From contig CP136061.1 of NCBI GenBank assembly GCA_032622095.1, positions 93,307,345 to 93,371,344 on the forward strand: a DNA stretch of 64,000 nucleotides, in the 5' to 3' direction. Under the pieces are notes generated by a model. That model did not search any database and was not told the DNA's origin. It saw only the letters and a list, made by a program, of their open reading frames with translations. Made by a program: the position numbers and the translations under genes. Numbering within the stretch: the first letter of the stretch is position 1; every line of letters begins with the position of its first letter. Below are positions 1 to 13,178 of the stretch, piece after piece. The stretch comes from Siphonodentalium dalli. Taxonomy: Eukaryota; Mollusca; Scaphopoda; Gadilida; Siphonodentaliidae.

Positions 1-67
1 ATGATGCTTCATGTCCTGGATTTTACGATGCTTATCGCATATAAGGCTGCCCTCTCGAAAACGGCAC

Positions 68-225
68 ATTGTCTGCTTATAATGAACCTGATTTTGTGCA
101 GATAATCTGCTTAGAATAGCCTCATTTTGAGTCGATAATATGCTGAAAATTAGAAAATTTTAGTCACATTATTAACTCATAATGAGGAGATTCTAAGCAG
201 ATGATGTGCGGACAATGACACAATT
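68..225. repeat. Small imperfect inverted repeat
   Basis: The segment around 112-145 (AATCTGCTTAGAATAGCCTC) is matched in reverse complement around 175-208 (GAGGAGATTCTAAGCAGATG). The outer flanks also pair loosely (CATTGTCTGC against GCGGACAATG). The region just after it, 225-300, carries a motif (GTGTTTTCATTGTGGCC) that recurs near 29,765, so this is probably one end of a dispersed repeat. Class unknown. Confidence 0.45.
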
Positions 226-361
226 AAGCCAATACGACTTTTCAGTTGTACGCTTTTAACATGTGTTTTCATTGTGGCCAGCGCCATAGAACGAAATAAC
301 GGCTATGACTCCATTATCTGCTTACTTCAGAATACTATAATCACACTATGTCCCTATTTCA

Positions 362-805
362 CATTATAGGTTGATTGTGTGCGTACCTGCACCAGGACAT
401 GTTACGCATCTTTGTAAGATATTTCATATCCCATACAGAAGTTGTGGCGATCGCAGGCGGTAAATTCGGGGATATGTGATATGCAAAACTAATTTTCCGA
501 TTAGGTCCGCGAAGAGAAATCTCAGTGGACATACAAAATTCTAACTTCTCCCATCAACTTCGTTATGAAATACATGGACATTTAACATTCCACACGGCGT
601 GACGGGAGATCGAGTCCAATTTTATGAGAGTTTCACTATATAATGTGTTGATCAACTTCATGACATCGAGTGTAAATAGATACGACGAGTAGTCCGAGTT
701 TCATTCTACGTAAACCAGCTAGTGAAATAATACTGGTTCACGTCGAATTACGTAGGAAACATAGACTAGACGAGTTTTGGCCTCAATTAAACTGACTATC
801 GTATA
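362..805. other. No feature recognised
   Basis: AT-rich sequence with no convincing reading frame, RNA gene or repeat that I can see. Confidence 0.5.
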
Positions 806-1266
806 TGTGACCCGCCATATCAAATCCAGTCGTAAGTCGGGATTTTTTTACCCTGTGCCAATGCATTCTCTTATATATGCAAGTCGACCATAGGTCGCCT
901 CGCATATATAAGAGAATGCATTGGCCTAACAATTTATTATCATTTTTTTTAAATAAATGTTTTTTACAATTTTTAGGACATAAAATAAAAAACATCCATT
1001 ACCCTGCAGGGAGCTCCACACATATATAGAAGCATATAGAAGAGTGTCGTCTGCTCATGTTTGTCTGGGGCTCTGTATGGGTGAAATTATAAAATTGTTA
1101 AAGAATACAAGAAAAAAATTATTAAAATTGTAAAAAAATTGTTAGGCCAATGCATTCTCTTATATGTGCGAGGCGACCTATGGTCGACTCGCATATATAA
1201 GAGAATGCATTGGCACATGGTACAAAAAATCCCGACTTACGACTGGATTCGATATGGCGGGTCACA
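806..1266 (+). mobile_element. Family B hairpin MITE, copy B1 (TA-target type)
   Basis: The element begins TGTGACCCGCCATATC and ends with the reverse complement. Each terminal repeat continues through CAGTCGTAAGTCGGGATT into a hairpin module, so the inverted repeats span over 100 bp. Between the hairpins lies an AT-rich core with the marker GGAGCTCCACACATATATAG. The left flank ends in TA; the right flank reads TGTGG, so the second TA has mutated here, whereas copies at 13,870, 24,094 and 30,081 have TA on both sides. A TA target suggests a Tc1/mariner-type mobiliser (inference). No transposase frame. Confidence 0.85.
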
Positions 1267-1640
1267 TGTGGTACCTTTTGTGTCTCACTGACGACTAAAT
1301 AACCTGTCGTGGAATGTTGTTTGGAAACAGAACATAGCTGCCTCACAATAATTTGAATACTTTTTTTCCCACGAAGGGGGTATATTGAAACATGGATTAC
1401 ACGGACAAGTTTATTAATATAAACCTCTAAAAAAAATATTTAACCCGCGCGCTTGGATTCTTTAGCTTTGTAAACCATTATAAGCACAATCGATTATCCC
1501 AGTCAGTTAAAAAGTGCACACCGGAATGGTCTATCCATGATTTGAAGGGATGACAATGTGATAAAAGCAAACGACAAATAAATAAAAGTGCAGAAGGAGC
1601 TCTATTTTTGGTGGAAAATGTTCATATAATAGATTACACA
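1267..1640. other. No feature recognised
   Basis: AT-rich spacer between MITE B1 and the 68-bp satellite; nothing recognised. Confidence 0.5.
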
Positions 1641-1644
1641 AACG

Positions 1645-2165
1645 TTGAACTTATTATCTGATCATTTCCTATGGGATAACTACTCATCAATGACGCTTAT
1701 TATCTGAACAGTCCCTATGGAATAACGACCCATCATTGATGCATTAGTATAGAAAGGGTTAAACTTATTATCTGAACATTTCCTATGGGATAACTACTCA
1801 TCAATGATGCTTTAGTATAGAAAGGGTTAAACTTATTATCTGAACATGTCCTATGGGATAACTACTCAGCAATGATGCTTCAGTATAGAAAGGGTTAAAC
1901 TTATCATCTGAACATTTCCTATGGGATAACTACTCACAAATAATGCTTTAGTATAGAAAGGGTTGAACTTATTATCTGAACATTTCCTATGGGATAAATA
2001 CTCGTCTATGATGCTTTAGTATAGAAAGGGTTAAACTTATTATCTGATCATATCCTATTGGATAACCACTCACCAATGATGCTTTAGTATAGAGAGGGTT
2101 AAATTTATTATCTGATAATTGCCTATGGGATAACCACTAACCAATGATGCTTTAGTATCGAAAGG
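1645..2165. repeat. 68-bp tandem satellite, about 7-8 units
   Basis: The unit contains TTATTATCTGAACATTTCC, then TATGGGATAACTACTCA, then TGCTTTAGTATAGAAAGGG, and repeats every 68 bp. The first unit is shortened and the last ones are more diverged. A single orphan unit lies near 23,605-23,665. The period is not a multiple of 3, so it is unlikely to be coding. Confidence 0.9.
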
Positions 2166-2923
2166 TTTCATTGCCTCTAGATTGTTTGTCATTGAATATG
2201 TCGATTTGCCTTCTCGGCGTTTAGATTTAAGAAATTCTTCGCCTGTCTAGACTGAATATTTTACAATATTCACTGATTTAGCATCGATAAACTTATAGTC
2301 GTAGTGTGATTTGTGAAATGATTAACACACTTAAAGTCTTACCCCTGTGTAATAAACTAATTAAAAGTATTAGTTCAAATGAATGGGAAACACTTACAAT
2401 CCGTCAACATTTACATTAAGTAGAGACTCCGCGTATTTAGTATTCCCCAGACTAAATGTGTCAATAATAAAAGAACACATATATAGCAATTTCCTAGACG
2501 CAATTGACAATTTTGGGTATCAGAATAGAAAATCGAACATCACCAGACTTAAATGGCAAGGTTTTATTTACTTAAGAAATGAGACTTGCATATTGATTGG
2601 GGTAATTTGAATTTTGACCGGCAGACTAATTAAACAAAGTGTGTGAATCCTTCGGGATATAATTACTCTTCCGGTCAAAAGCAACGACTTCAATCGATTT
2701 ACAAGTCATTCATTACAATCCTATACCAGTAAATAATAGAACGTTAATCATTTGAACAACTTTTTTCAAAACTACCAAAACAATTGTAAGTAACATAATG
2801 CTCAAATTCCAAAATATTATCCCAATAACAACACGCAGCGAGCGGGTGCACACGGTCGACTTGATCGTGACGTATGAGTTTTGTTCATCAGCCAATATAG
2901 TCTGGTCGTTGAAGCATTGGACC
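2166..2923. other. No feature recognised
   Basis: A 75-codon frame at 2383-2610 and a 60-codon frame on the other strand at 2713-2895 show no recognisable motifs; I treat both as chance. Confidence 0.5.
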
Positions 2924-5048
2924 TAGAAAAAAATATTAACAAGCTGTTTTTGGTGTAATTTTGTAGGGCAGAATCTGAGGAATAACATATCCAAAATCCG
3001 CTAAAATCCGCTTTGGGGAAAATTCTCTATTCAAGATGGCGCCCAATATGGTTATTAATATCTGAAATTGTTGAATTTCTGCGGTAGGTGCCACAATAAA
3101 TGCCAAATTCGTAATAAATTTAAATATTGACAAACAATGTTTAGCCGTAAACCATATTTGTAGAATGTCTTTCCCAAAACGGCCGCCAAAATGGAGAAAA
3201 CTGAATGAAATTTACAATTTGTGCAACATGTAATTGCTAGTCCTATAAGATAGAATAAACACTCGAATTATTTGAGGATATTCATTGCAGAGTATAAGAG
3301 AAACGTTTGATCAGAGATGTAAGAACTCTCCCTTATGAATCCCAAGAGAGAGCAATCGAAAGAAGGGTCTCATGCAACGTTTATATCTGAACCTTTGGGC
3401 GCACAGAATCGAAACAATAACGCAGTTCTATATGTACTTTGTATGTTGAATCGTGTGATTATATGTGTAATCAAACAGTTAAATGCGATTTGATATGGAT
3501 GTATTGATTCTGTGATCTTTTCTAGAAGTAGAAATATATGTAGTCTGAGCAGTCTCGTGAATGTGACCGATCAGCATTAATTTTGATATCTACAACATTA
3601 ACCCTTCCAAGATACACTGCTATAGAACAATATAAGATATATGCATATAGTTTTGGCTAAAATCTGAAGATCCTATTGTCCATATCTCAAAATAGTAATC
3701 ATAGTTGCCTCTAATCTTGTGACAAAACACGAATATTTCGCTATTATCACAAGAATGCACGGTGGTATATAATGAACACAATTTATCAAAACACAAAGGA
3801 GTACAAAACATATCTTCAATAAATTCTAAACTTGACCGATATTGTTTACGTATAATGGCTGAGACTGTGTTTATATCTGGAAATAATATTTAGTTATATT
3901 CACCAAATCCACATATAAGCGAAAAGTACTACGATTTCTGCAACCGCATAACCGCGTTTGCCCCTTATCCCTAAAGTTACACATAGTTGCTGTACACAAA
4001 ACCACAAATAGCAACATTTAGCGAATGTTCAACGCTGAAATAACAGCTTTAAACGATGATCCCCTGCTATTTAGCACAATTACGTGGGTGGTTTTGGTAA
4101 GATATTTTAAAACAAAACGATACTGAAAATTAATATTGTGCATTGCGTGGTAGTATATTCCAGTTGTAAAGTGGGGACTGACGTAATTTGAACAAAATAT
4201 TCCAATAATAAACCGGTTTGGTAGCTGCGTGAAAATTAGTCATAAATAATATGTGAGATGTACCATCTCTTTGATCTCGTGAGATATGGCGCTAATCTAT
4301 TGAAGAGATTTGTGTTTCTTTGCAGTGTGATAAGCATTGGGACATATGTGTATGGTATATTATCACGGAGAGTGTAGCAAATTCCATAAATCTAACTAGT
4401 CTTTATACCACAAGGGTATGCACTTCAGTGTATGTGTTACATTCAATGATTAATCACAATGTCCAATGAAACTACCATGCACTTCATGGCGAAACATTAC
4501 TTTGTGTGTTGCATGACCAAAATTATTATATTTTGTCCGGACAGTTGGATGTTGGATAAGCAAAAAACCAAAACTTTAACCATTGGGTTTGACTTGCGTT
4601 GAAATGACCAATACATCCTTCAGATGGATATTTTAATGATCTGTGTACCTTTAAAGATACTAAACAACATGAATGTACATTACTAATACGTATGTCCACT
4701 CATATGTGGTTATCCAATATGTTGCTTTCGTCGTGGTATATCTTTGAGTTGCGGCCATTTTGACAGCCATGTTATGGCCGTGATTGTATTATTTTCTGTC
4801 CGTGTCACTCAAATCACTCCGGTGCTCCAATTTCACACAAACTTGTATAACTACGTAATCCCAATGCCATAACATATCGTATACTTACCTTCATAATTTA
4901 CGTCAGACCCCACCTCTATTCAGGGCGCTGTAGAACATTTTCCCCAAAGCGGATTTTAGCGGATTTTGGATATGTTGTACACGAAGATTTCCTCTTTCTA
5001 ACGATACCAAATTTAGCTTGTTAAGATTTTTTTCCTGGTAGACCTTAT
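2924..5048. mobile_element. 2.1-kb element with about 125-bp terminal inverted repeats
   Basis: Sequence at 2925-3025 reappears reverse-complemented at 4935-5048. The best block (CATATCCAAAATCCGCTAAA, continuing to ...TTTGGGGAAAA) is perfect over about 37 bp at 2986-3023 and 4937-4974. The poly-A/T block and AACAAGCT next to the outer ends also pair. The interior has only short frames without motifs, so no transposase is evident. Class and target duplication were not resolved. It may be a non-autonomous DNA transposon or two inverted copies of one repeat. Confidence 0.6.
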
Positions 5049-5529
5049 ATTTTCAGCCCGACAGCCAGACTAATAACTGAAGTGTCGAATTCAGTTATTG
5101 GTTTATGAACATCGGAAACGTTCATGTTATCCGTACGGTAAAATGTGCTGATTCCTATATGGGAGCTAACTGTGTGAATGTAGAGGGTGTGAATAATTTT
5201 ATTCTCCTTTTAATATCATGAAAAGACACATAAAAATCATCAAAACAAAACAAATATATCGACCACCAAAATTTAGGCGCTCAAAAATCAATGTTACCAT
5301 CATCTCCTCTCCTGACTCAAACAAACAACATTGTCTTGGAATCTAAACTTTCCTCCAGGCGGCTCATAATTGTCAATAAATGACAACGAGCTCTCACGTG
5401 AAGAAGAATAGGGTATGTGATTATAAATGTATAGAAACTTTTGTATTGTACCTCCGTGAAAACAAGACTAAGTGTATATAAGTTGCCCGTTGACACGTGT
5501 TTTCGCCAGCATGATCCTGACATAAGACT
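5049..5529. other. No feature recognised
   Basis: Spacer before the LINE remnant. A frame on the plus strand opens at 5441, but its recognisable endonuclease part begins only near 5580. Confidence 0.4.
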
Positions 5530-6735
5530 TGTTTTAACCCTTAATTATACTAAATGTATTCTCCCAGTCAGTTATACGTTCAGGTATTATCCATTCTGCA
5601 GCGTCGCATCACCTTCACGGATAGACCATATCCTTGTACCGAACAGTATGGAATACCTTATTCTTATTGTGAGTAGTGGTATACTTGATGACCACGAACT
5701 GAACACATCGAATCACCTACCAGTATACTGCGGTTTTGAGATCCCGATACCCATTTCACAGTGCAATGGATCTGTTCCATTCTCAAGGATATATCTCAAC
5801 TGGGACAGACTGGATATCAGTTTATACCAAGCTTCTCTAGACAATAATCTGTCATCTGTATCGTACCGCCCTCTCGCATCACGAGACGATTTGGATTGCC
5901 TTGCCTGTACACAGACATTGTATGTGCGACATTGTATGCTTCAAAGATTTCTCCGCTGCCAAACATTATGCACAAGTCCCGTCAAAGTTTCTGGAATGAC
6001 GAACTACGTAAACTGCATTCCGATGTTAAACAGAAGCGTACGATGTGGATAGCGGGTGGTCGTCCCCACCCTTATAGTGCCAGGCCGTATGTGCACTACA
6101 AAGAATCTAATCGAACGTTTAGAAGATCAGTGCGCTCCGAAGCTCGTTTACAGGAACAACGCAAATGTGAAAACCTCGAGTTTTGTGCTAGCAATGACCA
6201 AAAACTATTTTGGAAAATATTGAACAGAAATGGTTCTTCAACGCAATCTGATATCTTTGGTACCGTTATGAACTTTGATGGCAGACCAATTCGTGACCAC
6301 GACGACATCATGGAAGGGTGGAGAACATACTTTGATAAACTGTACACTCCCCCTGTTCATGGTGATCCCGATTTTGAGAAAACCATTTGTTCGCAGCTGA
6401 ATTCACTGTTCGATAAGTCTCACCCCGAGTTTAACTCTGATCTGTTCTGCGAGCCTATAAGTAACATTGACGTATCATCAGTTCTGCAAAGACTGAGGCG
6501 TAACAAGTCAGGTGGCATTGATCAGATACGAATGAGCATATTATTCATGGAAGTACATCACTGCTGAACGCATTGTGCCGCCTGTTTAATGGAATTCTGA
6601 AGCTGGAATGGATTCCGCCTTCAATGAAAACCGGAATCATTGTGCCGATATACAAAGGCGAACCTAAGCCGAAGCATTTCCCAGACAGCTACAGAGACAT
6701 AACATTGCGAACATGTGAACGGATCCTTTAACCGT
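5530..6735 (+). pseudogene. Decayed LINE: end of endonuclease, linker, start of reverse transcriptase
   Basis: Near 5605 the frame reads SRIDHILVP, followed by DDHELNTSNHLPV, the last catalytic block of an APE-type endonuclease. After a frameshift near 5900 comes the linker typical of non-LTR retrotransposons (FWNDELRKLHSDVK; WRTYFDKLYTPP) and the start of the polymerase domain (VLQRLRRNKSGGIDQI). Another shift near 6530 leads into LFNGILKLEWIPPSMKTG and IIVPIYKGEPKPKHFPDSYR, stopping near 6730. Everything downstream, including the YADD block, is missing. Its style matches the LINEs at 7.7-9.6 and 38.7-40.3 kb. Non-functional. Confidence 0.8.
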
Positions 6736-7683
6736 CGCTCAAATAACCTGTTACTCCAAGCCGATTTTAGTTTAATTGCAATATGCGCGAGATATCGCCA
6801 TATCATATAAGCTATGCCACTTGCTATATTAGACGCGAAAATATCACGATTAATATACCACTTCTTCTGATCGGCACTGTAAATGTCAACATGAAACGCA
6901 GATGCACTTACATGTACCCAATCTTCCCAACTAAACAAGGAGCTCGAAGCCAGTCGTCAGCGTTAACAATCATTTTTTATTTTTTTTTATTTCATCACCT
7001 CCATTTCTGGATAAGAGTATTTACAGAAAAGAATTATTTAGAAAGTTTCGCGTTTTGTACATGAATCTAACGGTGAATATGTGATGTACATACAGGTATA
7101 GTTGACGTGTATATAGAACACAAGAAAAATGTTAGTTGTTTCCACCAGTTAGTGATGTTTGAATGAAGTCTGTCATTAAACATGGGTTATCCTCTAATTT
7201 TATAGCACGCATCAAGAAGGAACGCTGAGGAGTATAGGAATCAGGGAGCTAAATGTGTTCTAGAGTCGGGGAGCGAGTACACCGTGGAATGCTAAAGGTG
7301 AAGGTAACTGAAGAATGACCTTCACCTGATACATGCGACACGTTATTAAAGGATGACATCGCGTTTATTTGATTTGTACATAATATCTAAATAATTTTAA
7401 CTGGTGATTGAATGGGGGAATGGATTTTTGTGAGCGGGAAATTTATTTAACTAGCTGCTGTAGTCTTGGGTTTTTCCAGATCAAATTTGGCTGTGAGATA
7501 GCCCTGTCGTAGACTTGGGGATTTATTTAAAAAAGTAAACACATGACCTATGATTTTTCTTACATTTTCGTGATCAACTGGTGTCAATCTAGCTGGGTAA
7601 ACATCACTGGTATGGCCTGCAGGCTTCAATTCAGTGAATTTCGCCGAAACGTTAACACTGTCGCCTATGGGAAACCATTTAGT
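6736..7683. other. No feature recognised
   Basis: AT-rich. Short frames at 6783-7064 (+) and 7447-7629 (-) have no recognisable motifs. It may include old LINE 3' sequence that I cannot identify. Confidence 0.4.
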
Positions 7684-8099
7684 TCAGTGATTCCTATAGG
7701 ATAATCTCGTCCCGACATTCGATGACATCTCGTGTGTGCGAACAATCGTATCTCCCAATAGGAATGCCGATAGTGCTTCATCGTTCAGAAAGTCGTGCAT
7801 AAACAAGAATGTTGTTATTCCATGTCGGTTAAGAATAGCCCCCCAGTAGTTATTCCACAAAGACACTATGGCATCTGATGAGCAATAACGCATAGCATGC
7901 ATAATTTCGTTGTGATATTGGCAAGAACATGCACAGCATGTCAGATTGTTCATGTATGTCGTTTTGTTGAGTAGCAAGCCAAGGTTCCGCAGTTGAGCTG
8001 AGCAGTTTGGATACTTTTTCAGAAGCTCCCATATACACCAGTGTTGGTTCGGGTCAACGTGAACTGAGCGAAAAGTACTCAAAGATGGATTGTTCTTAA

Positions 8100-8491
8100 C
8101 CCTTTACCCAATAGAATGGCCCTGTGCCAATGCATTCTCTTATATATGCGAGTCGACCATAGGTCGCCTCGCATATATAAGAGAATGCATTGGCTTAACA
8201 CATTAAAATTATAAAATTGTTAAAGAATGTAAGAAAAAATGGTAAAAAGTGTTAAAAAAAGATTTTTTTTTAGGCCAATGCATTCTCTTATATATGCGAG
8301 GCGACCTATGGTCGACTCGCATATATAAGAGAATGCATTGGCACAGGGCATAACTGTAACTATCACAATGTGGTCAAGGAGCCGGTTCCAATGATATCCA
8401 TATTTGTATGGTTCTATTGAGACAGACCGAAGATATTTTAGGCTGTTGAAGCTTTATTTGGCCGGTTTTGGCCGGTTTGTTGGGTAAAGGG
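8100..8491 (+). mobile_element. Family A hairpin MITE, copy A1 (TTAA-target type)
   Basis: Flanked on both sides by TTAA (8096-8099 and 8492-8495). The ends are CCCTTTACCCAA and its complement TTGGGTAAAGGG. Inside are two copies of the 69-bp hairpin module (8126-8194 and 8274-8342) separated by an AT-rich spacer, then an A-specific right part with GGTCAAGGAGCCGGTTCC and TTTGGCCGGTTTTGGCC. A TTAA target with ends starting CCC resembles piggyBac-mobilised MITEs (inference). It is inserted into a LINE remnant. Confidence 0.88.
8126..8194. repeat. Reference hairpin module (69 bp, near-perfect palindrome)
   Basis: The two 27-bp arms are perfect complements, starting GCCAATGCATTCTCTTATAT and closing TATGCGAG. 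After one T/C mismatch the tip is CGACC-ATA-GGTCG, so the stem continues almost to a 3-nt loop. The partner at 8274-8342 carries the tip in the opposite orientation. About 30 full or partial copies of this module occur in the window. Confidence 0.92.
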
Positions 8492-9601
8492 TTAACCGAA
8501 GAAGACCAGGTGAATGAATAGTGATCACGAATAGCTTTCTTGTAGATATATTTCCATGCTGTTCCCAGTGGAAATTGTCCAGTTTGCATATAGGTATCAA
8601 GAAAGTCATAGAGTTTATATTGGCGGATAATATGGACGATTTCAGATAAAAACCAGTAGAAAGTTCAGCTTTTTCGTATGAATTTCGCACTCGAGTGGAA
8701 GGAGGCCCAATAAACTAAGAGCGACGTCCGTATGTGTACGTTTTGGGAGAGTTTCTATGTGTTTCACACAACACCGAAATGCACGCTCAAATGAGTTCTT
8801 TGTATACTGGGTATTCACATAAGTTCGCATTCGTAGAGCGCCTTGGGCATAACAACAGACATCAGCAGGACATCATAGTCAAGGGAGAACATGACTTCAT
8901 CAGGTCTTTTCCAGCCAAGGCGAAATAACACTTTCTCAGTTTCGCAGTCAAGTCAGTTGCTCGGTTAGAGTCAGTTTGGAACTTGGAATGTATTATTCCT
9001 AAGTGTACACATGACGATGTTTCTAATATCGGCTGATTACCTAGGAACCATTGTCTGTCTCGGAGCTCGTGCTGTCGTTTCGTCTCGTTGAAAGTAATCA
9101 CTACACTTTTTGTGTCAGAAAAACTGAAACGCCACAGTCGACTCTATTGAAAGCATAGTTCCAGTAAGCGATCCATTCCTGCTTTTGATAGATATAGAAA
9201 GTAGGGCAATGTCATCTGCTGCTGTCGGTGCGGCGCACTGCAACTGTCCCATTGAAAAACCACAGCCCGACGAATTCAAGTCTTTCAACAAATCGTTTAT
9301 GAAGACGAGGTAGAAGAAAGGGGAGCAGACAGACCCCTGCCTTGTTCCATGTTTAACATCAAGAGTGTGTGAAAGTCCATTGCAATACAGCACAATGCTA
9401 AGTCCAAAAAGCATACATATGCACGGCTGTCAAGGTCACCTGTATAATGGATGAACTCTTGTACCAGAATTGCAGACATTAGGCAGCTAACCCCTTTCTG
9501 GAATCCATGCTGCAATTCGCGTGGAAACAAGCCGATGCCACCGTCATTGAGAACTCTATTGAGGAGAATACAATCATATAGATCTCCATAAATTAACAAA
9601 C

Positions 9602-9704
9602 TTCAAACATCGATATCTAATCACTCGACTCGAATCAAATATGTTTTACCCCCGAAGCCAAAGAAATAGTAATTTAAGGAGCGTCTGATCGGATTGAGTA
9701 CTTT
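9602..9704. repeat. Solo right arm of the TTAA foldback element
   Basis: Matches the right arm of the complete foldback at 17,433-17,853: ATCACTCGACTCGAATCAAA, then CCCCGAAGCCAAAGAAATAG and GCGTCTGATCGGATTGAGTA. The outer end reads TTAG rather than TTAA. The other arm is absent, and its inner side abuts the LINE remnant. Confidence 0.75.
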
Positions 9705-12700
9705 AGACGATACTCAAGCATATTATCTAATTGGGGAAAAGTGAATATCAAACGATACATATAGTAAAGGTGTTCAAAGATTTTGACGATATTGTGTCCA
9801 GGGCATACTTTGTGATCTTGTCCGTAATTCGAGATAGTTCTTGGTTGAGATTGGAGGTGTATATTTGCCATACTTTCGACTCAATTAAACGTGATCCAAC
9901 GACGACCAGTATGAATTGGTTTAAAACACCACGGCGCATTAAACCGGAAAAATGTATATGATCATTGGGTCTTAATACTATTATGTGAATAGATACTAGT
10001 TATATGAATGACACGTGACTCTATACCCCAGTAGCATCTTCTTTATAACTTGCCCCTATATCTTCCGAATGGGCAATCTTTATCATGTTTTATTCGTACT
10101 TTCAATTCCCAATGTATGCACAATGAGCTCAAATTGAGACCTTTAACAGAGAAATCGTTCGTTTATATCCACCCGCCCACAATACTTCTCAAATTCGCCG
10201 GTAGCAACGTTCCAACGCAAGGAAACTGCTCTTAAATCAATAGTATTCCACCTATTTTCATCTCAGTATCCAACGAAAAACATGAATTGGTCTAAAACAT
10301 GTGGATAAATGGATATATGGATCATTGATTCTAAATGAAATATATTAATCGAATCGCATGATCACGAAACACGGCAGTTGTTAGATGTCATATTTAGCTC
10401 CGAGAAGACCACAAGGGGCTCATTTCTCCTTGCGTAATTAAACGTGACTCTTTACATCATTTAATATACTGTATCGATGCAGATGTTGCCTTATTTGACG
10501 CACAGTGGGTTATTGTTAATCGGTCAATAACAGACTTCGCTTAATTATGCATCCGATATAACCCAATGGGCAGCACTGACACTAATGGTGACATTTACAA
10601 TAGGGTTGCTTTCTGCTCTCTTCGTTAATCATGTCAGATGCGTCGAACCAATGCGAATGGCACATTATTTCGTCTTTTATTTGTACCGATGGACATTAGT
10701 TCGGTTGTAACGAAGTGACCTAAGTGCGCTGTGCCATTTATGTCATTTTGTCATGCATCGAGGTCAACTTGTGTATTGGCGTAGCTTCAAAATAATAGAC
10801 AAGTTCGATTTTCCCTCACATAACATCAACCAAATAATACTTGGAATGAGCGAGTATGTTACACCCAAAACAGTGTATGCCTAATTTGTTGGTAGACTAG
10901 TGTCGCTGAATATGCGAAATACCGTCACACTGACGTTATTTTCTCTGAAAAAACTCGCAGAAGTTATCGACTATTCCTGTATCAGTTTGTTTTCACTGTT
11001 CATCACAGAAGTAAGACAAGCGCTTCTTGGTTTACCATATTGAAACGGAGGTGGGGATCAGACTATATATATATAAATGGTAGAGTTGGTTCTTTGACCA
11101 CTTGTATATCTCGTTACTATAATATATAATTTGCCTTGACTGTCGTCTTGAATATTTAGATATCTTGATTCTTGATCTGTGGAACCTACATGTGGACAGC
11201 CCTTGGATTCTGATTCAGATACTATAGTCAAGGCTTTATTTATAAAATGATAATATTCCCATCAAAAAGATAAACTTGACGATCATCTATAATAGATGTA
11301 TGTGACCAATATATAGCACTGATACCTCTCAAAAGACAGAATATAGTGCCTGCGTATTAGGTGTTTCTACAAATACATGGAAACGGGTATTCCAAAAAAC
11401 GCCACAAAGTTAGAGTCAAACTTCAATAAAAGGCACTTTTAGAAAACGTATCAATAACACATCAAGCATGTTCCATTGTTTACTCAATGGGTGCATGGGC
11501 TCACGTTGGAAATGCCGGGCTTTGAATCTCGTATGTTGTGAAAACCCTCAAGACTGGCGCTAAATCTGACTTGATCTCTAGAGAATTCCGTTAAAATCCG
11601 ACCACCGGAAGTGGTCACTTGTTTGTATACTCCTTAACCGATAACGTTTCATGCTGAAGATTTTTTTTTTTCGAAAACTGAATTTTTATTGTTTTTCTTT
11701 ATAAATGTGAGGGTTATTTTCACACTAGCTCTTGGATATTCGTTCTTATGTCATCGTTTATGTTTCAAAGTATTTGTTTTTTGTTACAAACTCCATGCAG
11801 CGCACTCTCCGTTATCACTGCGATATATCACTGCCGGAAGGATGTACTTTGGGGACCGATACATCTATTTTACGTATCGCCGGAACTATATTTAGTCAAC
11901 TATTATCTTATTTTGACCACAAAAAGTTTGCAATAATGGTAATTCTTTCTGTATTGATAAGAACAATATGAACTGAGCCAGACATAGACATTTTCAATTC
12001 TAAAACATAAGAACTACGAACATGTAAGAAATAGTTATCAAATGTCCTTATGGTATAACTCAGCCGAGCAATGAGAGATAACTCTGCCTGAAGTATATAT
12101 TTCGGTTGATTACTTTCAGTATGTGTGGTAATTTCGACCAAATGCACTATAGAAGAGTTAGTTATGTCATAATGTCACAACGTATCGCTAACCCGATAGC
12201 TTAAGTGGCGTAAATGACGTCATGTATACAAACCAAACCGGTACTATATATGCAATAATGATTCAACCTCGTATATATAGATATAGAAACCAAACATAAA
12301 CAATTGTTTGATACTACCGAATAGTGACTGCTAGTGTGTAATAAATACAAAACCACACAGACGTGTAAAAGAGGTGAACTTTATCGCACTAGTTTTTATG
12401 CTGCGGATCTCGTTGTGACATTAATTTTTCATCTCTTTAGACTTTTAATTCCTTTTCGAGTGTGCGTTCAAATTGTTTTCCAAATTGTGTTTAACCGCTC
12501 CGCGGTTTTACTCTCTACCACGAAATTCTTTGTCTTCTGAACGGGAAACAATTTGTCTGCTCGAAATTGGGTCCCTGACTTTAAAAATCCCCTTATCGTT
12601 CATATGCCTTGCAGACATCCTCCCCTTTTAATTAACAATTCTATTTTCGGCATCCGGGTTTACATTTTGTACACCAACTGTATCGTGTGAACAAAGTAGC

Positions 12701-13178
12701 ATAACTAAATAGTTATACCCGTTTGATCTATCTCTAAACCTAAGTTGACATTCATAAAGCCGTTGGGGGACCGGCCGGCATTGTAATCTGACTGTTTGTG
12801 TCATTCTAGCGTGCGAGGTACTGGGGTGGCTAACCCTGCCTGATGTTTACCTCTGAGACACCCACTTACCGAGTATGGTTACTTATAAACAAACCCGTGC
12901 CATAACGTTTACCATATTTACACGCTGTGCGGTTTTGTCTATATCAAAATTATATGACAAAAAAAGTCTTTCCGTGTATATACACCTCCAAGGACAACCA
13001 AGAACTAAAGTATTTAAACGGAAATGGCTCATTCGAGTTTCCAAATTTTGTCTACGTAATTTGGAAGGAGGTATAAGATAGGTTGATAAATATACACGAA
13101 ATATTGATATACCGGCTCATTATGCTCTGAAAATTACTCGCCATTTCCAGCTGTTTTCAATTTGTCTACAGAAATATA
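9705..13178. other. Long stretch without a recognised gene
   Basis: About 3.5 kb with no supported coding region. Two loosely similar segments (GTATGAATTGGTTTAAAACA near 9910 and AACATGAATTGGTCTAAAAC near 10,278, each followed by ATGATCATT or ATGGATCATT) hint at an old duplication. A short TA run lies near 11,064 and a T run near 11,661. Small exons of a split gene could be missed by eye. Confidence 0.4.

Larger units (their letters stand above)
7684..9600 (-). pseudogene. Decayed LINE (RT to C-terminus), split by MITE A1
   Basis: Read on the minus strand from 9600 downward: QHGFQKGVSC (RT block), HGTRQGSVCSPFFYLVFIND and ADDIALLS (catalytic YADD region, here preceded by A), then FNETKRQHELRDRQWFLGN and VHLGIIHSKF. 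The C-terminal part includes LSLLGLLPLECEIHTKKL and, beyond the MITE inserted at 8100-8491, WELLKKYPNCSAQLRN and LLLNKTTYMNN. The frame changes several times and stops occur, so it is dead. The flanks of the MITE join into continuous LINE sequence, showing that the MITE came later. It is the same family as the fragments at 38,729-40,329 and 53,340-53,722. Confidence 0.8.
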
